Part shown: positions 60,080-64,000 of the stretch, piece after piece
Layout of the letters: every line of letters begins with the position of its first letter
Numbering within the stretch: the first letter of the stretch is position 1
NCBI RefSeq assembly: GCF_014648295.1
Contig: NZ_BMQV01000001.1
Span: 248,001 to 312,000, forward strand
Length of the DNA stretch: 64,000 nucleotides
Source of the DNA: Shewanella saliphila
GTDB taxonomy: Bacteria > Pseudomonadota > Gammaproteobacteria > Enterobacterales > Shewanellaceae
Direction: 5' to 3'
Program-made: the position numbers and the translations under genes
The notes under the pieces: generated by a model
Database searches by the model: none
What the model saw: the letters and a program-made list of their open reading frames with translations, nothing else
Told to the model about the DNA's origin: nothing

Positions 60080-60562
60080 TTAGTGGTGGTGACCACCTGC
60101 ACCATGGGCATGACCATGGGCAATTTCTTCGTCTGATGCGTCACGTGTACCGACAACTTCAATGTCGAAAGTCAGTTCACGGCCGGCTAATGGATGGTTA
60201 ACATCAACTGTCGCCATAAATTTACCGACTTTAAGCACGGTCACTTGGCGTTGACCTTGTTCGGTTTGTATCATGGCTGCCATGCCGGGTTTCCATACCT
60301 TGGCACCGACTAAATGCTTTACAGAAACACGTTGCTCAGCGCCTTCTTGACGCTCGCCATAGGTATCCGCTGCAGGTGGGGTAACAGAAAACTTATCGCC
60401 CACTTCTTTACCAGTAATGGCATCTTCGATACCAGGCATCATGTTGTCATGGCCATGTAAGTACGCAATAGGATCGCGGCCTTCGTTTGACTCAATCACT
60501 TCGCCTTTTTCATCGCGCAGAGTGTAATTAAACTGCACAATCATATCGTCTTTAATGCTCAT
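60080..60562 (-). CDS. slyD: FKBP-type peptidyl-prolyl isomerase SlyD
   Basis: A 160-residue prolyl isomerase and metallochaperone-like protein. FKBP domain with an IF (insert-in-flap) region: FNYTLRDEKGEVIESNEGRDPIAYLHGHDNMMPGIEDAITGKEVGDKF, then ADTYGERQEGAEQRVSVKHLVG and VDVNHPLAGRELTFDIEVVG. The C-terminus is histidine-rich (HGHAHGAGGHHH), a likely nickel-binding tail, shorter than that of E. coli SlyD. Of the two adjacent ATGs the second (60562) is better spaced from AAGGA. Confidence 0.9.
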   Translation of the reverse strand: MSIKDDMIVQFNYTLRDEKGEVIESNEGRDPIAYLHGHDNMMPGIEDAITGKEVGDKFSVTPPAADTYGERQEGAEQRVSVKHLVGAKVWKPGMAAMIQTEQGQRQVTVLKVGKFMATVDVNHPLAGRELTFDIEVVGTRDASDEEIAHGHAHGAGGHHH

Positions 60563-60666
60563 CATTATTCCTTAAAACAAAAATTTGCCGAAGCTTAACA
60601 AAAGCCCGCAAAGGCATCCACAAAAAGTTAGCCTCAACTAGGTTTACTCGCGTTGAATGCTTATGG

Positions 60667-61914
60667 TTATGGCTTAATCCCAAGTTTATCGAAGGTCTTT
60701 GCATCAGGAAAACCATCAGCAATTAACCCATGTTTTTTCTGAAAACCTTGTAAACCTAACACCGAGTTGCGGCCTAAAATACCATCAGCCTTACCAACAT
60801 CAAACCCTTGGTCATTCAGTTTGATTTGCAATTGTTTGACGATATCACGGCTTAGTCGTGGCTGTTTAGGTACTGTACGACTTAACGCAGGCGCCCCATT
60901 AATTCTGTCGGCCAAATGCCCCACCGAAATGGCGTAAAACTCTGAGCGATTCCAGCGCATAATGACATTGAAATTGGCATAACCTAAAAATGCTGGACCT
61001 GTATGGCCTGCCGGTAAATACAAAGCGGCTTGCATGTCCGGGGTTGAAATAGCCTGGCCATTGGTTTTTTTAATATTAAGCGCGTGCCATTGGCTCAATG
61101 GTAAGGTCGATTTACTGCCTAAATACTCAAATGAATAATTGGCCGGTAGCAATACTTCTCTGCCCCAACGTTCATCGGCTTGCCAACCAAGGTGCTGTAA
61201 AAAATTAGCCGCTGAGGTTAATGCATCGGCTTCGCTATTCCATAAATCAGCAACTCCATCACCATCGCCATCTACAGCATATTTACGGTAATTGGTTGGC
61301 ATAAACTGGGTATGCCCCATTGCACCGGCCCAAGAGCCGACCATTTTGCTGTCGTCAAACTGATATTGCTGTTTAAGCTTAAGTGCTTGCAATAGTTCAC
61401 CGGTAAAATAATCACTACGACGAGGATCGCAAGCGAGTGTCGCTAATGAATCCAGCACAGGCATACTGCCTTTATAACTACCAAAATTGGTTTCCAGGCC
61501 CCAAAAAGCAACGATATATTGCCCTGGCACACCATAATCATGGGTTAATTGAGTCAATAAGTCGTGGTGTTTGGCCAACATTTTGCGACCTTGCTCAACC
61601 CGCCATGTTGTGACGCGTTTTTCAAAGTAATCGCCAAACGTAGTGGTAAATTCAGGTTGTTGATTATCAAGTTCAATGACTCTAGGCACATACTTCAAAT
61701 TAGCCACGGTTGTATCAATAATGTGCTGTGAGATCCCGGCAACTTTGGCTTTTTGCTGCAAGTTAATCACACAAGTTGCAAAGTCTGTTTGCACAGGTAC
61801 TGGTGTGAGGTTAACAGCAGGCTCAGGTGATGCCGACGCAGCGCAAGCGCTGAGCAAGGAGCTTGAAACAAACATTGAAGCAATAAACACTGAAAAACGG
61901 CTTTTATGGGTCAT
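60667..61914 (-). CDS. Lytic murein transglycosylase, MltB family
   Basis: A 415-residue outer-membrane lipoprotein candidate with lipobox LSAC (about residue 24). The SLT_2 catalytic domain has IVAFWGLETNFGSYKGSMPVLDSLATLA (catalytic Glu in LETNFG), MVGSWAGAMGHTQFMPTNYRKYAVDGDGDGVADLWNSEADALTSAANFLQHLGW, and a C-terminal PG_binding_1 domain (VKQLQIKLNDQGFDVGKADGILGRNSVLGLQGFQKKHGL). Cleaves peptidoglycan to anhydro-muropeptides. Confidence 0.93.
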   Translation of the reverse strand: MTHKSRFSVFIASMFVSSSLLSACAASASPEPAVNLTPVPVQTDFATCVINLQQKAKVAGISQHIIDTTVANLKYVPRVIELDNQQPEFTTTFGDYFEKRVTTWRVEQGRKMLAKHHDLLTQLTHDYGVPGQYIVAFWGLETNFGSYKGSMPVLDSLATLACDPRRSDYFTGELLQALKLKQQYQFDDSKMVGSWAGAMGHTQFMPTNYRKYAVDGDGDGVADLWNSEADALTSAANFLQHLGWQADERWGREVLLPANYSFEYLGSKSTLPLSQWHALNIKKTNGQAISTPDMQAALYLPAGHTGPAFLGYANFNVIMRWNRSEFYAISVGHLADRINGAPALSRTVPKQPRLSRDIVKQLQIKLNDQGFDVGKADGILGRNSVLGLQGFQKKHGLIADGFPDAKTFDKLGIKP

Positions 61915-62139
61915 GAAAACACTTACTTATCACAAATGAATGACGAATATCGTGACGCATCGCCATTCAGGAAACAAGAGGTGTTAGCATTAAACCCTGT
62001 TTATTTATCAGAAATTGCATTTTTACATTTCAATTGGTACAAAGTTTCAACATAAACATAATTGTCATTAATTAGGCCTTTTCCTTATGCGTTGAGTCCG
62101 TATAATGAAATCAATTCTCACTCATTAAAGCGACTTATC

Positions 62140-62499
62140 ATGACCGAACAAACACCTGCGCTAATCAGCTTTATCGAAAACGTAAAACAGCATCAAGTGC
62201 TATGGGGCTTACAAGATGAAACCGGTGAAGGCTGGGTAGTATGTGATTCTTCTGAATTTGAAGAAACCGATGTCATGCCTTTATGGTCTAGCGAAGCTGC
62301 TGCGACCAGTCACTGCACTGAAGAATGGGCCGACTACAAAGCGGTAACCATTACCCTGACTGAGTTTTTAGAATATTGGGTTGGCGATTTAAATGACGAT
62401 GGCGTACTGATTGGTGTTGATTGGGAAGCCGATCAAGAATGCGAAGAAATTGACCCTATCGTATTAGCGAAAGAATTAGTCGATTACGAAAAAGAGTAA
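62140..62499 (+). CDS. DUF2750 domain protein
   Basis: A 119-residue acidic protein. Matches the DUF2750 pattern: FIENVKQHQVLWGLQDETGEGWVVCDSSEFEETDVMPLWSSEAAATSHC, then GVLIGVDWEADQECEEIDPI near the end. Start ATG 62140 gives MTEQTPALI; an in-frame upstream extension of 26 codons lacks similarity. Function unknown. Followed by a terminator. Confidence 0.85.
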   Translation: MTEQTPALISFIENVKQHQVLWGLQDETGEGWVVCDSSEFEETDVMPLWSSEAAATSHCTEEWADYKAVTITLTEFLEYWVGDLNDDGVLIGVDWEADQECEEIDPIVLAKELVDYEKE

Positions 62500-62522
62500 T
62501 ACTTTTTGAATCGACACTATTT

Positions 62523-62553
62523 AAGCTGCTCTTTATGAGCGGCTTTTTTATTT
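62523..62553 (+). terminator. DUF2750 gene terminator
   Basis: Hairpin AAGCTGCTC-TTTAT-GAGCGGCTT (one G-U pair) followed by a T-run, about 20 bases after the stop. Confidence 0.8.
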
Positions 62554-62589
62554 TAAGTACACCATTTGTTATTGAAAGCGTGCCTCATT

Positions 62590-63231
62590 ATGCCTACATT
62601 AATTGATATTCCATTCGAGCAGCGCCATACCTGCTGGTTTTGCGCAGAACCTAGTAATCAAGTATTTGATTATTACCGCATGACTCACACGCCACATCCA
62701 TCGCTTGCGGTGCCAGCTTGTAAAGAATGTTTAGGATTAGCGAAAAAGAACCCATTAACCTCGATTTGGGACTGCCGCGATGCGGTTAAAGATCAATTAA
62801 TGCATATTTACCGTAAAGATTTAGCTATCGGCATTAATTGGACAGAGCAAGAATTAGAAGAGTCTGAATTTGAATGCAAAATTTTTGGTGGCTTTAAAAA
62901 AAGCGCCTGGATGATGTATCAAATAGCCCAAGGACGCATTAACGCTAAAGGCTGGCCTCTTAGCCTTGATGGCATCATGCTAGACGGTGAGAATGGTCAT
63001 TATCAGGCAGGGTTTGAGTTTGATGGTGTGAGATTTACATCATTACCCAAAGCCATAGAGCACTACAGCAATACCTTGTCATTAGATGCGCGATTTTTAC
63101 AACAATTAGTCACTTTATTAGGTAAAGCAAAATTCGGTCATGCGATAAAAATAGCCAGACTTAACATTGGCATTACCCATGAACACCAGCGAAAAATTAT
63201 CGACGAATTAATTGAAGATGCTGATCAGTGA
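62590..63231 (+). CDS. Hypothetical protein with N-terminal zinc ribbon
   Basis: A 213-residue protein with a zinc-ribbon-like pair of CxxC motifs (C15-W-F-C18 and C44-K-E-C47). The rest is alpha/beta, with GWPLSLDGIMLDGENGHYQAGFEFDGVRF in the centre. I do not recognise a named family. Start at ATG 62590, eight codons after the ORF opening, where PTLIDIPFEQRHTCWFC begins. A hairpin at about 63292-63313 follows. Confidence 0.65.
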   Translation: MPTLIDIPFEQRHTCWFCAEPSNQVFDYYRMTHTPHPSLAVPACKECLGLAKKNPLTSIWDCRDAVKDQLMHIYRKDLAIGINWTEQELEESEFECKIFGGFKKSAWMMYQIAQGRINAKGWPLSLDGIMLDGENGHYQAGFEFDGVRFTSLPKAIEHYSNTLSLDARFLQQLVTLLGKAKFGHAIKIARLNIGITHEHQRKIIDELIEDADQ

Positions 63232-63291
63232 CAAGCAAGTCACATTGCTCGCTATCAATGATTAGTGATTGAAACGCGGGACTCATTGACT

Positions 63292-63313
63292 GAGTGCGGT
63301 ATTTGCCGCACTC
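63292..63313. terminator. Hairpin between zinc-ribbon gene and cheV
   Basis: Stem GAGTGCGG/CCGCACTC with a 6-base loop between converging genes. T-runs are poor on both strands, so terminator function is uncertain. Confidence 0.45.
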
Positions 63314-63322
63314 ACTGTTATA

Positions 63323-64000
63323 TTATGGTGCCAGCAGGTTGCGCAAACGGTCTTGAACCACACTCACCAACAAGTCAGGTTGAAACTTAGAAATAAACTC
63401 GTTACAGCCTACCTTTTCGACCATGGCTTTATTAAAACTGCCACTTAATGATGTGTTTAAGGTAATAAATAACGAGGTCATACGCGGGTCGGCGCGTACT
63501 TCTGCGGTCAGCTTATAACCGTCCATTTCTGGCATTTCTGCATCGGTTATCATCATTAACAACTCATCTGCTACTTGAGTGCCATTATCAGCCCAAGATT
63601 GTAATAGCCTTAACGCTTGTAATCCGTCGGAAGCTTCGATGATTTCAATGCCTAAAGGGCTTAATGTGTCGCGTACCTGTTTGCGGGCGGTTGATGAGTC
63701 ATCCACGATTAACACCTTACGCCCTGGCATATTCGGCACAAGACTCTCATCGAGCACCCCTTCAGACAAACTCACATCATAATCAATAATTTCAGCCAAG
63801 ACTTTCTCTACGTCAATAATCGACACCAAGTGCGTCATACCCTCTTGCTCAACCTTGGTGATGGCGGTTAAGTAATTATGTGCCCCTGAGGTTTTCGGCG
63901 GCGGCATAATATCACTCCAGGTCATATTGATAATATGCTCAACTTTTCCGACTAAAAAGGCCTGCACACTGCGATTGTACTCAGTAATAATTAAGTTACT
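63323..64000 (-). CDS. cheV: Chemotaxis protein CheV (N-terminal part beyond the window)
   Basis: Partial gene; its 5' end lies past the window edge. The visible part covers the C-terminal part of a CheW-like domain (ITEYNRSVQAFLVGKVEHIINMTWSDI, the frame being open to base 64000) and a full receiver domain: KVLIVDDSSTARKQVRDTL, phosphoacceptor in MMITDAEMPEMDGYKLTAEVR, and TLNTSLSGSFNKAMVEKVG. CheV couples chemoreceptors to CheA and is adapted by phosphorylation. A receiver-type Lys is seen in ISKFQPD. Confidence 0.92.
   Translation of the reverse strand, partial: SNLIITEYNRSVQAFLVGKVEHIINMTWSDIMPPPKTSGAHNYLTAITKVEQEGMTHLVSIIDVEKVLAEIIDYDVSLSEGVLDESLVPNMPGRKVLIVDDSSTARKQVRDTLSPLGIEIIEASDGLQALRLLQSWADNGTQVADELLMMITDAEMPEMDGYKLTAEVRADPRMTSLFITLNTSLSGSFNKAMVEKVGCNEFISKFQPDLLVSVVQDRLRNLLAP

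Overview
The window reads as a chromosomal segment of a marine gammaproteobacterium, most likely Shewanella (Alteromonadales). This rests on gene content and order: cspD/clpS-clpA/infA next to aat-bpt, rluE-nudJ-mnmA-hflD-purB-roxA, ppsA/ppsR with a HexR-like site, a leucine dehydrogenase, and a moderately AT-rich, densely coded genome. The species is not determined. I found no rRNA, tRNA, CRISPR array or intact prophage.

Layout. (1) 1-5.6 kb: N-degron and proteostasis block. It holds the aminoacyl-transferases aat and bpt, then infA, clpA, the N-recognin clpS and cspD. (2) 5.7-14.3 kb: a monomeric NADP isocitrate dehydrogenase divergent from rluE, nudJ, mnmA, hflD, purB and roxA. (3) 14.3-19.5 kb: DUF4826-like gene, leucine dehydrogenase behind a LiuR-like palindrome, a metallophosphoesterase plus OlsF-like bifunctional acyltransferase pair (candidate ornithine-lipid synthesis), and a CBS protein. 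(4) 19.8-25.7 kb: a small unknown protein, a secreted TonB-domain protein, a four-gene operon of two DUF1538 (UmpA/UmpB-like) antiporter subunits with a P-II-like and a CBS protein, and a membrane diguanylate cyclase. (5) 25.9-29.1 kb: LysR regulator divergent from a small monooxygenase and a Gfo/Idh/MocA oxidoreductase, then a Nudix gene and a small membrane protein. (6) 29.4-37.4 kb: a compact nine-gene operon. A secreted Rap1a/Tai-like protein is followed by an unconventional Mrp cation/proton antiporter in the order E-F-G-B(+MrpA C-terminal parts)-C-D1-D2-small TM protein-D3, with no full-length MrpA. (7) 37.4-43.1 kb: accessory stretch with a perfect inverted repeat, a decayed IS66 transposase tail, a BI-1 family protein, a YqiA-type hydrolase, an unknown protein, an M24 peptidase, a GNAT and a MarR regulator. 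(8) 43.3-64 kb: housekeeping genes: DUF1285 with ydiJ, ppsA/ppsR, aroH, HD-GYP, phosphatase, Rof-like, thioesterase, LuxR-type response regulator, DUF938, YeaD-like epimerase, 5'-nucleotidase lipoprotein, esterase, SlyD, lytic transglycosylase, DUF2750, a zinc-ribbon protein and the end of cheV.

Two unrelated cation/proton antiporter systems lie within 16 kb: the DUF1538 pair with built-in P-II/CBS sensors, and the Mrp-type complex. This suggests strong investment in Na+/pH homeostasis. The most novel-looking points are the Rap1a-like protein translationally coupled to the Mrp operon, the three-antiporter-subunit Mrp architecture, and the DUF1538-PII-CBS operon. Several start codons were moved from the longest ORF on the basis of Shine-Dalgarno position and family N-termini; this is stated in each entry.
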